From assembly GCA_011319805.1 (NCBI GenBank), contig SJRY01000330.1:1-42514 (forward strand): a DNA stretch of 42,514 nt, read 5' to 3'. This document shows, one piece after another, positions 1-10,797 of this stretch. Origin of the DNA: Macrocybe gigantea (taxonomy: Eukaryota > Basidiomycota > Agaricomycetes > Agaricales > Callistosporiaceae). The notes under the pieces are model-generated. The model saw only the letters and a program-made list of their open reading frames with translations, searched no databases and was not told the DNA's origin. Both the position numbers and the translations under genes were made by a program. Within the stretch, counting starts at the first letter, position 1, and every line of letters starts with the position of its first letter.

Positions 1-1831
1 GCGGAGCCGCTGGACGCGACGCGTTGATAGAGCAGAGCAACATGGTTGAACATCGTCGAGTGACTGGAAAGCACAGCTATGGTCTAGTGATTGAACGACA
101 GGAAACAGCGTGAGCGGTTGCCAAACGAAGTTCCGGTCTCGGAAGATATCAGCTGTCCTTCTGACACCGACGATAAGCAGCAAATTGGCACGAACATGCA
201 TCAGAAGCTCTTTATAACCGCAGATGCCACGCATCCTGAGAGCGGTAAGCTTGCGCCCATGTCGGTCTTCTAAAAGGAGCATATGCACTGCGTCGGAAGC
301 CGTTGAATTCAATTCTGCGTTGTTCGGAGATTTTGCATGACCATGGAAACACGTTATCTTCTATAGCTTTGCTGATCCAGAGACGAACAGCTGAAGAGTT
401 GAAATCCAAGTCGGAAAATGGAAAGATAGCCGATCCACACTCTGGCCCGATGATGTCGGAGCCACCAATTCTAGACGTGAATGTCAGTGATAGATCCATG
501 CCAGGTAGCCTTACTGACGTTCAAACCAACCCATTGCGCGTGTCAGTCGAATATCATCATCGTGAAGCATGTGCCTCAAGTAGGGCTACACTCAGGCTAA
601 GCACATCACTTGATCTCTCTTTCGGCTTGTCGCTATCTTCCAACCCTGATGTACTTGGGAATTTCGATAAACAAAGAAAGATCAGGGTTAATACTCAGAC
701 TGCGTAGCAAGTCACTTCACATTCCTAGTCCATCGCCTCTAATGGGACTATAGAAAAATCAGCGGGCTTGCGGCTGCCAGAGGTCGTCACATAGGCTTCG
801 TGCACGTTCGTCTGTGCGTATCCCGAACACATGTCCCGCCCATCAATGATGATCTTGCACTGCAAGTGCGCAGCTTATGGTTTTGAAACGAGCCTAACAT
901 CGCACAGAGTCGCTGTTTCGTTTTTGATCGTCATTCTGTCTATTTCTGTCTATGAGAGACATGGATCCGTCTGGCTGCTTCTGACGTATGGAAATTGCCC
1001 ATCCGGCGGTTACCGCATGTAGATGCGGATGTCCTCCTAATCTTGTTAGAACGAGAACGTCATACGTTAGTTTGCAGAGGCAACGAGAAGAACTGGTAGC
1101 GAGTAGTTATGAAGTCAAGCTTGCGCGCTGATGGGCAGTAGCCAAAGGGATCGCGATGCTTTTAGAGAGGCCGGACCCACTAGGACTCGGACGGCCATTG
1201 AAGGGTATTCCCATTCATCTCCGAGTCCGCGTGTGACCACAATAAGATGTATGCCATTTTCCGAAGACGTCGCCCGTCCGCAATTGACAGACTTACATCT
1301 TCATATGCAATAGACCCTGTGTCGTGCTGCTGTTTCAGTAGGAAGGGATTTTCTTGCTAGACCTCGATAACCGGATACCTACACAATTACAGACTTCTGG
1401 AATTGGCTGAAGGACTATTGGCGCGGAGATACTGTTGAGAAGGTATGAAATTTATCAAGTTGCCTTCAGGAGAAAGTAAAGGTAGTTACAGATAGGCAAG
1501 CCCATGTCATTCATTCAATTGAAAGTAAACAGGAGTAGAACACGATACTATACAACGACGCTCGGATACAAGATCATCAGGACAGTGTGATTGTATTGGA
1601 GTACGCGAGAAAAAGAGAAAGTTGAGCGTCCGTAAGAGTAGACCAGAGGCGTAGGCATCAGTTCAGAAAAAATCATCGTCGTCGCCGCCAATGACGAACC
1701 AGGTATGCACCCTGCCTCCTGTTCAGACGTGGAGGGAAAGTAGTCGTGCACATGCCCAGTGACGTGATCGTAGGCTGATTCTTCTTTATCTTCCGGTACG
1801 TGGGTTACCTGAAGGTGAACGAAAGTCCCAG
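1..1831. other. No confident gene
   Basis: I see no recognisable protein family here. The longest open stretch on + is 303-707 (about 134 codons, opening on TTG, rich in Ser and charged residues); an upstream frame at 91-273 could be another exon, but no splice pair joins them convincingly and neither matches a family I know. A gene entering from the left edge cannot be excluded. Confidence 0.4.
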
Positions 1832-2886
1832 TTAATCGAGAGAGCGCGTATCATCCAAGGCAAGGAATGCCCCCAATACACCATCCAAATCGTCATCGTA
1901 TTTGACGAGAAACGTGATGTGCATCACATTATTAGGATTTGGAAGACTCCGGAGGACACTGTTGAGCGAGACGGCCAGCGACGGTTTGTACCTAATTACT
2001 ATCGCCGAAAGGTTGAGGAGATTGGTAAGACGGAAGTTTCCAAAATCACCAGCATCTGGAATAGATGGCCGTGGGTCGAATTCTGTCTCTGAGAATGGTT
2101 AAGTCTTCACATACCTGCGTCATCATCGTCTATGATCAAGGCTTGAAGAGATGCCCCACAGATTGTAGAGAACCTTTCGAATTCAATAGTGAGCACATGC
2201 TTGACTATGAGCCTCTCGAGATGGGAGACGTCAAATGGGCAGTTCGGGCCAAGGAATAGCATAACTCCAGAGTTAGGTTGAATAGAGTGGAACTCGAGGA
2301 CTCTGGGACTCGGTTTGTTGTCGATCATCATGGTCTCGTCATCCATTATTGCTTCTTCGAAAGTGGTATCGTAGATGGACAGCTTGCGGATGTTTTGAAA
2401 TTCGTCGAGAAAGCCAATGGGGACGTCAATGATGCGGTGGAGTTCCAGAACCTCGATCGTACGCATCTGAGCAAGCGCAAACAGGGCGTCTTCCAGTGCA
2501 GGCGACGTGGCAAAGTCCTTGAAGTTGAGAATAATCCTGAGTTCGCGCACGGAAGTTAATCTCTCCAAGATTTGTGGCAGAACTTCGCTATCGTAAGGCG
2601 CGCTGGGCTGGCTTGGAAAGAAGTCGTCAATTTCAAGATCCTTGACGTAGGAGCTGAACCTCGGCTGGGAAACCACAAGATCAAGAAAACGGCGGGTGCG
2701 GAGCATAGCTAAGCCTCTCGTCGTATCGTCCCTTGAGAGACTGACAATGGAGAAGAGCTTCCGCTGTGCAAAATGAGTAACTTCGCGGCATATCAACGAG
2801 CACGCCTTGATCTCGCGAGTGTCTTCGAAATCATCCAATGTATCTATGATCGCCATGAGAGCATCAAGGGTGATCGTCGACGGCAT
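1832..2886 (-). CDS. F-box-like / leucine-rich hypothetical protein
   Basis: Two exons, 2886..2115 and 2055..1832, join in phase 1 across a 59-nt intron (GTATGT donor, TTCCAG acceptor) to give 331 codons plus stop. The N-terminus, opening MPSTITLDALMAIIDTL, followed by a KACSLICREVTHFAQRKLF stretch has the shape of basidiomycete F-box-like proteins (helix, then the Cys-Ser-Leu-(V/I)-Cys motif). The rest is irregular Leu-rich repeat-like sequence ending in an acidic patch. F-box proteins act as substrate adaptors of SCF ubiquitin ligases, usually in large lineage-specific families; that role is inferred. The start at 2886 is chosen because the open frame further upstream has no ATG. The 3' end could continue past another intron, since the stop sits shortly after a variable region. 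Confidence 0.65.
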
Positions 2887-3612
2887 GTTTGTCTGTGTTG
2901 GAAGGCAGGAGTAGGCTTGTGAGGATGAACACGGAGTAGTTTCCAGCGAGAAGATCCATGTACAAAGACTCCTTAAATACTCCAACGAACATTATTTTTT
3001 GCGTCGTTCCATGAAATTCTATGGTATGCAGTGCAAGAGGCTTCTGCAACGTTCGTCGCCACACGAGGAAACTAAGAATGACATGCCAGATGGCAGCATA
3101 TCTGTAGATGGAGGACATCATTATCAGTGATTGTTTACATTTTTGGAAGGAAGGACGAAAGTACAAGCAGGAACTTGAGGATAACACGTTGCCAGCCTTC
3201 GATTTGGAGGAATGAGGGGACAAAGAGGTTACACAAACCAAGCTAGGACAAACAATATTATTGTACGAGTGGCTGTGGATACTGCGGCTTCGCGGCTTGG
3301 ACGCATGAGAAGGCTAATAGGACCTAGAGTGAGTTCCTGCTGACGTTTCAGAATATCCTTTGATTAAAGCACGCGTTAAGGACTTCTATCGTTAAGGGCG
3401 TCTATCACCATGTGAGGACAATCGTGGCGCGGTGCAGGCTGTGTCTGGCTCCACCAGCCCTTTACGTGTGGCACAATGATTTAATCAGAAGCATAGTTAC
3501 AGAATAAGCCCCTCTCAGCGCTCTCTTCACTTTTGTGTTGTATGTTTCTTGACAGCATCGCAACCTTCTTTTCAGACGACGAGGGTTTCTCGTCCATTCG
3601 GACCTCCATTTG
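2887..3612. other. Intergenic, divergent promoters
   Basis: Gap between the divergent F-box-like gene and the first cyclin gene. I see no coding frame worth reporting; both promoters must lie here. Confidence 0.4.
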
Positions 3613-4408
3613 ATGTCTGACCACCCTGCTCATCAGCATGCATTGTCTCTGCCCATTTGTTGGCACAGTCCTTCTGTCATCGCCTTTGCCACGAGGCCGG
3701 CCTCAGCGGATCTTATACGCCACCTCGCTCGCAGGACTGAAAGTGTCGTACACGTTCGCGGCGGCAACTCTTGGGCGAAGACGATGGCGTTGGAGAAGTT
3801 CCTAGATTGTCTCTCGGATTTTCGGCACATTGGGATGTCGGTGTTCATCGTCACCCTCGTATATCTGGAACGATTGCGAACCAAACTCCCCGCGGACGCC
3901 ATCGGTAGTGTCACTCATAGCCTGAGGGTCGGCTCCAACCCAACTTAGCTTCTGACTATATTCAGGTGGTTTCTCGACAAGGCATCGGGTAGTCTTGGCC
4001 GCTTTGGTGATCGCCACAAAGTATTTGGACGACCGCGCAGTGAAGAACAGCGATTGGGCCGCGCGCTCTGGCATGTTCAACACAGCAGATATCAACGCGA
4101 TAGAAAGGCAATTCCTGAGTCTTCTGGATTACGAGCTTTACTTGACGAAGGATGACGTGCGCAAAGTGACTGAGCTGTTTCTGGTTGGGTCCAGTTGGCA
4201 GATCTCGAGGCCGCTGAGAACAGAGCAAGAAGTCTACTACAAGGAACAACGATCTATTCTTTCATCGCCAAAGCCGCCAGATCCAGTTCTTGTGCGGGTG
4301 CCTGCAAAGTGCTACGATCGCCCGGCTTTTCTGACCGCCTCAGGGAAGTCCATCAAACTTTACCAGCACCATCCATCCTCGCTATCACCTGGAATATTTT
4401 CATTATGA
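3613..4408 (+). CDS. PCL/PHO80-type cyclin (short paralogue)
   Basis: Exons 3613..3904 and 3966..4408, joined in phase 1 over a 61-nt intron (GTAGTG donor, TTCAG acceptor), give 244 aa. The cyclin core is clear: HSPSVIAFATRP and DLIRHLARRTESVV at the N-terminus, [16 protein letters not shown], then STRHRVVLAALVIATKYLDD and NAIERQFLSLLDYELYL. These are the signatures of fungal cyclins that bind PHO85-type kinases in cell-cycle or phosphate control. The ATG at 3613 is the first in frame. Compared with the paralogue at 6650-8350 it lacks the Ser-rich tail; after about residue 180 the sequence is not recognisable, so the last part of the exon may be mis-modelled. The intron sits at the same site as in the paralogue. 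Confidence 0.75.
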
Positions 4409-4719
4409 CGTCTCTCTGACAATCCGAGCCACTGCCTAGGGCGGGACTAGTCGAACAGGTCTCCTCACTGCAGCCATCATGCTGTGTAGATTCGGGAAAT
4501 CGAAGGCGTACCTGCAAAAAAGGATTAAGGACTCTATACTTGTGTTCGTCATCTTTGACACAAGCTTGACATCAAGACTGAACCAGAATTGATTATCCAT
4601 CCCACATCTACAATTTACGACATGTATCACTACTCGGGAGAAACGACCATTGCTACAGGCATATACACTATGACGGTTATAGACTCTACGTCTTAGGTAC
4701 ACTACATACAAAATGAAAT
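4409..4719. other. Convergent 3' ends
   Basis: Short gap between the 3' ends of the first cyclin (+) and the UDP-sugar transporter (-). Nothing coding is visible; both terminators are expected here. Confidence 0.4.
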
Positions 4720-6094
4720 CTATTCTTTCTTGTCCTTCTTTCCAGAGGAGCCCGTCCCAATAGTATAACCTACAGTGCCAAGAAGAACCAAAAAAGCGCC
4801 TGTCCACATCATGTGCATATTGACATTGTTCGCCTTCTGACGATTCATTAGACCGACACCGACAACGCTGAGCATCAAGCTGACCGCCTTGCGGACCACC
4901 AGCACGAGTGTCACAGTCAGGGCGCTAACGCGCGTCGTGAGACGGTGCACTCCGGCCACGCAAAGTAGTTGTGTAAGTGTATTTATCAAGAGAGGGAGGT
5001 AGGCTTCGGGGATAGCGAGCGTTGCTACGACGCTGTTGGGATCAGAAGGTGACATGTTGCGCCCACTAGAGAACGAAATGAGAGGCGAAAACCAAGTCGC
5101 CGTGCTTTTGTCACTGACATTGAACGAGGAAAAGGAGGGCGGCATGGCGCAAAGCATGGTCGAAAGAAAGGAAGGAACAGGAGAAGACAGGGAAACCTTG
5201 GGACCAGCGTTGACCATCGCAAGTTGGGCAAGGAGATCTGAACGAACGGAGATGAACATGGGAAGCGCCAGGAAATGCAGATAAAACATGGATTCTTGCC
5301 AGGCGGGCGGCGAACCCGCCTTCGGGGTCTTTCCAGGACGTTTGGAGGCCTTATGGCTCTCCTTCGTTGTTCCAGGTGGTGCAGGTCGGCCATATTTCGC
5401 ATAAGTGCGATCCTGCACGAGACCCAAGAAACCGGAGAGCAAAAGCGCCAAGGTAAGAATGCCTATTCCCGTGGCATATGTGTACGCGCCGCGAGTCGAA
5501 GCTATGGATGTCGAAATTTTGGCAGGCGGGGAGGCAGACAGAGTCGTTAAGATGACTCCGAGAGTGACCAATGAGACAGATAATATTTGCAACATGGTAT
5601 ATCTGTGAAGACATATCAGTATTGATCTTTGGAAACCCTTAAGGACGATGCCAAAATTAACTTGCTTTTTGCCGAGTACAATCCAACCGAGCACCATACT
5701 GATTACAAGTCCGCCGCTCCGAAAAATGATGTGGACGGACATGGGAATGTGATATGCAAATGCTGCATTGTTTAACAGCGAAATCAGGTAAAATAGCGCA
5801 ACCTGAATCACGTAGGGCGTCAAGGGTATCCTGCGCGGCCTGAAGCGCGGCCCATACCGAGTCCACGTTATATGTCTAGGAAAACCGTAGAGAGAGATGA
5901 TGACGAATTGGAAAAATGTGATGAGAGATCCAGCATGAGGGTATTCTGATGTGAGTTGCTCTAGAGTTATTGCATTGCTGGATGGCAAGTGTCAGACTGT
6001 CTGAAATAACCCCGACAAACCACACTCACCTGCAGCAACCACCAAATATGAGAGATAGGGTCGCAAACCAATCAGATAGCAGCGTAAAAAACAT
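4720..6094 (-). CDS. YEA4: UAA-family UDP-N-acetylglucosamine transporter
   Basis: Three exons, 6094..6030, 5977..5666 and 5602..4720, give 419 aa. The start MFFTLLSDW is followed by FGGCCSNAITLEQL and HAGSLITFFQFVIISLYGFPRH, then many hydrophobic helices: the pattern of YEA4/SLC35B4-type nucleotide-sugar transporters, which bring UDP-GlcNAc into the ER for chitin and glycan synthesis. The last residues, KDKKE, fit a K-x-K-x-x ER-retrieval signal. Intron 1 (51-52 nt, GTGAGT donor) is canonical. Intron 2 (5665..5603, 63 nt) starts GCAAGT instead of GT; removing it gives the family sequence LGKKYTMLQ, whereas retaining it adds 21 residues without a stop. An insertion around residues 200-230 is hydrophilic (GTTKESHKASKRPGKTPK) and likely cytosolic. 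It lies between two cyclin genes on the other strand. Confidence 0.9.
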
Positions 6095-6649
6095 GTATGC
6101 CAACAATATACATGTACAGAAGATGTAGATTCATGCAGCCGGGGATATAACAACACGTAGACAAGTAGAATCGTCCTCGATGCTGTGTTGATCGAGACAA
6201 GCGCGACAGGCCACGTTGCATCACGTGCTTTCAATGTACAGTGACATGTCACAGGCACTTTTCACTTTCTGTTGCATTCTTTCTCTGAAAGGCAAACTGA
6301 CTGGACCACACGAGTTCTTTCGAGATAGTAAGTTGAAATGGTAGCGCTAATTCAACACATTATCAGCAGATAATTGCGGATTAGTGCTAGACTTGAACTG
6401 GTCACGAGGTATACCATGTTTGCCTCGTGATTTTGATCGAAACGACGCGTCTCAAGGCTTGTTTGCGCGCGCTGGGACTGAGAGGCCCCTTTTTAACGTC
6501 CTACGATCATTAAAAGCCACGCCGGACTGGGTTCTCGTCCCCAAACTTCTTTCTACCTTATACATCCCTTGACGGGGTCGTCGTAATTTCTTGCTCCTCC
6601 AAAACATCGAACACAACTATTATACCACCTTTCCCTGCCGCAACACGAC
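6095..6649. other. Intergenic, divergent promoters
   Basis: Gap between the divergent transporter and the second cyclin. The 100 bases before 6650 are pyrimidine- and CAAC-rich, as in fungal 5' leaders. No coding frame is supported. Confidence 0.4.
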
Positions 6650-8350
6650 ATGCCTGACCACCTACTACGCCGTCATCCTGGTTCGCTTCTCCCCATCGGT
6701 TCGCACAATCTTGGCCTTGTCAGCCTCATGGCGAAACGGGTGTCGATGGATATGATCGACTACGTTGCTCGCCAAACGGAAAACGTCATCCAGGTCGACG
6801 GCGAGGCTCCGCGACCGTCTGGAATGCCGTCGCCACCCCCACACCTCAAAAAGAGAGTATCTCCGATCAACAAGAACCACCGCGGATGTCATTGGAGAAA
6901 TTCATTCTCCATTTGGTGAAGTGTTCGAACGTCCAGGTGCCTACACTGCTGACCACACTCGTGTACCTTGAGCGGTTGAGATCCAAGCTACCGCCCATGG
7001 CGAAAGGTATGTAAGCTGCCTGAGCACTACCATGCAATTACTCATGCATGGATCTCATACGAAGGCATGCCATGTACGAGACACCGAGTGTTCCTGGCTA
7101 CGCTCATCGTCACCGCCAAGTACCTCAATGACTCCTCGCCCAAGAACAGCCATTGGGCAGGCTATTCCATCCTTTTCGAGACGCCCGAAGTCAACTTGAT
7201 GGAAAAACAACTCCTGTATCTGCTTGAATACGATGTGCGGATTAGCGAAGAGGATGTTTGCCGGGTCGTCGCGCCCTTCCTGACCGCTCGCCAAGCGCAG
7301 GATGCGAATACACGAGCATCCGCGGTGAATAAGGTTGTCCAAGCAGGGCGAGCAAGGGCGCAAGTTCAGGCGCAGACCCAGTTACCCCCAACCCCTCCAG
7401 ATGATGCTCCCGCCCAGACTTCTACGTCCTCCTCTTCATCCGCAATCGTCACAGCCGTCCGGGGCATAGTGAAGCGTCTGTCGTCCGCCAGCCTTCGCCA
7501 GAGCCGCATCAGCACTACATCAGAGGATTCTCGCCCCACGATGTCGTCTACGACTAGCACAGACTCCATCTCCTCGTCCAGCGGATCAGACATGGCATCT
7601 CTCGTGGACGACACTGGTTCTTCGTCATCGTCATCTGGATGGGCAAGCTCAGATGAGGACACATCGGAAGATGACCATCAAGCGCGAGTCTACTCGTCGT
7701 CGCGGAGCAACTCGGGAGAGGGTGCAATCACTCTCAGCTCTGCTCGCTACATGTCGGCAGCGGTGATGGATGGGGCAGAGGCAACCAACTCTGTCAATGC
7801 CTCCTCGAAACCGAACAAGAAGCCCCTTCCCTTTGCTCCTCGTCCCCTCCCTCCGTACCCGCTCAGGGCTCAACAGCGCCTCGCTAACGATAGAGCAAGG
7901 AAACCGTCAGACACGTCCTCGGTGCACACCATAACCGCTTCCTCTCCCACTCCTGCATCGTTCGCTTCTTCACCTTCTCGCGGGGGGCGCTTCGCGCGGG
8001 ACTCGAGGCGCAGCACGTCCGCCACTGTGCCCTGCCGAACGCCGTACCAAGACGAGAATACGATGCTCTCGCCCAGCTCGACGATGCCCAACATCGTCGC
8101 GCGAACCGGCATCGCCAGCGCGGGATTCCTCAGCCGCATACTGGGCGCTGCGAACGGGACGGGGAAGGGCCATCCGGCGGACAAGGAAAGGGGCTTCTCT
8201 TCGTCGGTTTCGTGTATGGACTATGTCGGCGTCGCGAAACCTTCTGCTAGCGGAACTTGCGTGTCGAATTCCATCAGCTTTGGTCAGAACCCGTTGAGGA
8301 GGCTGGTACAGTCTCGAGGAACAAGGCACCCGCAGATGCTTGATGTTTGA
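6650..8350 (+). CDS. PCL-type cyclin with Ser-rich tail; apparent 1-nt frameshift
   Basis: Exons 6650..7006 and 7065..8350 are split by a 58-nt intron (GTATGT donor, phase 1) at the same site as in the 3613-4408 paralogue. The N-terminal [22 protein letters not shown] and [11 protein letters not shown], the core [20 protein letters not shown], then [21 protein letters not shown] and [16 protein letters not shown] are canonical for PHO85-binding cyclins. A tail of about 270 residues rich in Ser, Thr and Pro follows, probably phosphorylated. The frame changes by one base between about 6805 and 6860: exon 1 is 357 nt where 358 are needed. Adding one A to the A5 run at 6848-6852 restores a continuous protein. 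A 62-nt intron from 6811 would also fix the frame, but its donor (GTCGAC) and purine-rich acceptor are poor. Assembly error or real mutation cannot be told apart here. Confidence 0.8.
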
Positions 8351-8802
8351 GACAGTCCTTTCATTTCAACTTCATTTCCGGTCACGGTAGGTAATCTTTT
8401 CACTCTTTTTTATCTTGTTTCCTCTTTATTTGCCACCTTCTGGAGGCCCCAGTGCTTCTTTTATTCCCCCTTCCTACCCATTTATGACTCTTAAGTGCAT
8501 GGACACTTGCTACGAACCCCTTTCTTTCCTTTGATATGATCTTAATTTATTCTTTTAATTTTCACCGGACGCATCGTCGTTATACCGCATACATACATAC
8601 CATGACTACATTCAGCACCCATTTCTCGACTGCTTACCAAATAGCTACTATACCTCGCACATGCACATTACTATACACTATACTGCTACATACCTTTTTC
8701 TAATGACACATTGAATGTTTCGTCATGACTCGCACACGAATGATACGGAGTTTTGCTCAACGGCAAGAGGATAATAGACGATGGTCCACCATGATAGCCA
8801 CC
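8351..8802. other. Convergent 3' region
   Basis: Gap between the 3' ends of the cyclin (+) and the uncharacterised gene (-). It is T- and C-rich with a short ACAT-type repeat near 8588. I see no gene. Confidence 0.4.
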
Positions 8803-10418
8803 TTAACTGTCGAGTAAACACACGCGTACTTCGGCGCAGGTCGAGGCGCTTGGCCCACCCTTAGCTGTGTTGATATCTGGATAGCGAAGTTCGCGGAGAC
8901 ATGAAGCAGAGCGCGAACGCTTCAGATACCAGGCCAGACCGTGCTTGTGCGGTGGTTGATACGGGTCCTGTGACGAAAAATTGAGATGACGAAGGCCAAC
9001 AGACGTCGTTCTAGGCGTGGCAGTCATACCGGGCGTCTATCGACAAGGGTAGCCAGGCGTTCCTTGATGTCCTTTCCGACCGCACCGTAAACTTCCTATC
9101 GTATGTTTCAATTGCCGATCGTGGAAAATGTCTGTGGTTCCTAGGTTGATAGGCTAGAAGAAAGCTACCTTTTGCCAGTACATCACGTCTCTGATCATCA
9201 TTTCTTCTGCATACAACCAAGCTAGATCCTTCGTGTAGGCTTTGAATGCTAGACCCTTCTTGTGTCTTCGGAGTTCATCACAACGATCAAGGTACCTATG
9301 CCAATTCTTCCACTGGTAATAATCTTCGTCCTCAAAAAAGGGATCAACTCTTCCTTTGCGCAGCGCAGCCCAAGATTCGCGGCTCTAATATTCAGACGAT
9401 AGCGAGGTCGGCATACCAAGTTGGGGAAAAAAAAGACAAGTTCAAGGATGCCATAGCGTACCTTAGAATGCTCTCCGGCAGAAGGTGATTGCATGTCGGA
9501 GGGGCGATGTTCCTTCAAACTTAATTCTAAGATATGTTCCAGGCCATACCAGTCGTCTATATCATTGCCATTAGGTGCCAATTCGGTTTCCACGATTTCT
9601 TCGGGAGACTATAGTCCCAAGTGAGCCACGACACGTGCGTATTATGTTGCACGTACGATTGAACGATCAGGTCTTTTGCCTTCCTGGATCTCGCGTGAAG
9701 ATGGAGTGTTATATTGACGTTCATTTTCGCTCGCAGAGTGAAAAGGGTTCTCTAATACACATGAGGCGTCCGTCACAGTAGTCTTGGCGTCTTTGTGTTT
9801 AGCTTTGCAGTCCTGTAAAAAATCCGCGATCGATAGGGCAGGGATGACTGCATCATCTAGGTTGTCGGGCGTCAAAGGCGGCGTCGAGAAGAGATCAGAA
9901 CACGTCGAATCAGAAAGACAGGCCTGGGTTGCGAGCGACTGCACCGAGAGCGAGCAGAGCCCTGCATCACAAAATGTCGCCAATCCCTCCTCAGAAGAAT
10001 GGTCCTCTTTAGCAAGATGAGCGCGGAAATCGCCGGAATATGGCGAAGGGTCGATGGTGGGTGATTTGACAGGATCCAGCCCAGCTTCAATTTGTATGTT
10101 CTCCTTTCCGATGCCAGCCGGATCGCGGAGATCATACCACTTTTGAGGTATATCATCAGCAGCAGCGGAAGCATAACAAGGGTTTCTTTCAGAGGAGAGA
10201 ACCAAGGAGTTTGCTCTGTCAGGAGCGCCGTCAAGGACGTTCCCGCTCTCGACGGCATGCGGAGGCCCAGAGAAGAAAAACCCCAGAGAAGACACAGCCG
10301 GATCACTCAGATGGGAAAGGTTCCGCAGCGTTTTCCTCGTTCCATCAGCAGAGTGTAGTTTTCCAGGCCTTTCCTGACCGTTCAACGGGCATATCGCGTC
10401 AATATCCTGCTGGTCCAT
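8803..10418 (-). CDS. Uncharacterised conserved-looking protein, five exons
   Basis: I do not recognise the family. Exons 10418..9657, 9608..9462, 9384..9169, 9095..9030 and 8967..8803 are all joined in phase 0 by introns of 48, 77, 73 and 62 nt with GT donors and AG acceptors, giving about 451 aa. Residues 1-300 are low-complexity, Ser/Asp-rich and probably disordered. Exons 3 and 4 encode a compact, highly charged aromatic segment of about 90 residues (RESWAALRKGRVDPFFED, YYQWKNWHRYLDRCDEL, AFKAYTKDLAWLYAEEMM, EVYGAVGKDIKERLATL) that looks like the conserved core, mostly helical. The start is uncertain: the frame stays open to about 10508 without an ATG, so a 5' exon could exist. It lies head-to-tail after the NmrA-like gene on the same strand. 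Confidence 0.7.
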
Positions 10419-10797
10419 CACGATGGAGATTTGGCCGGATGATGAAAGTAGGTGTTCAAGGTTGTGGCGAAGAATGCCGCTGTCCAGAAGAATTTGGACT
10501 CCGCCCAAGTTCTACTGAGTTCGGCACCTACGGCAAGCCCATCGCCAGAATGATACGCAAAACTTGGCACTCTCGTGTTCTGGTAGAGTGGTTTGAGACG
10601 GACCAATGTCCGCGGAGCTGCCTTTTGAATGAAGCACGATCCGGTCCCCTGGCTAGCACTGAAACTTCGAGGTACATAAGTCAACGCAAACCCTACACAA
10701 GATCACTCCTGAAAACGTGGTCATTACATTATGTGGGTATCATATATATACAAGTTTCTACGAAAATCTACTCGGGGTTAAGAACAGACAGGACGGT
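10419..10797. other. Intergenic or 5' leader
   Basis: Gap between two genes on the - strand. It must contain the 3' end of the NmrA-like gene and the promoter of the gene at 8803-10418. Open frames on both strands here have no family resemblance; a missing first exon of the downstream gene is possible. Confidence 0.35.

Noticed and set aside
303..707. 134-codon + strand open frame as a gene
   Set aside because: No ATG at its opening, no recognisable domain, and no splice partner that can be defended.
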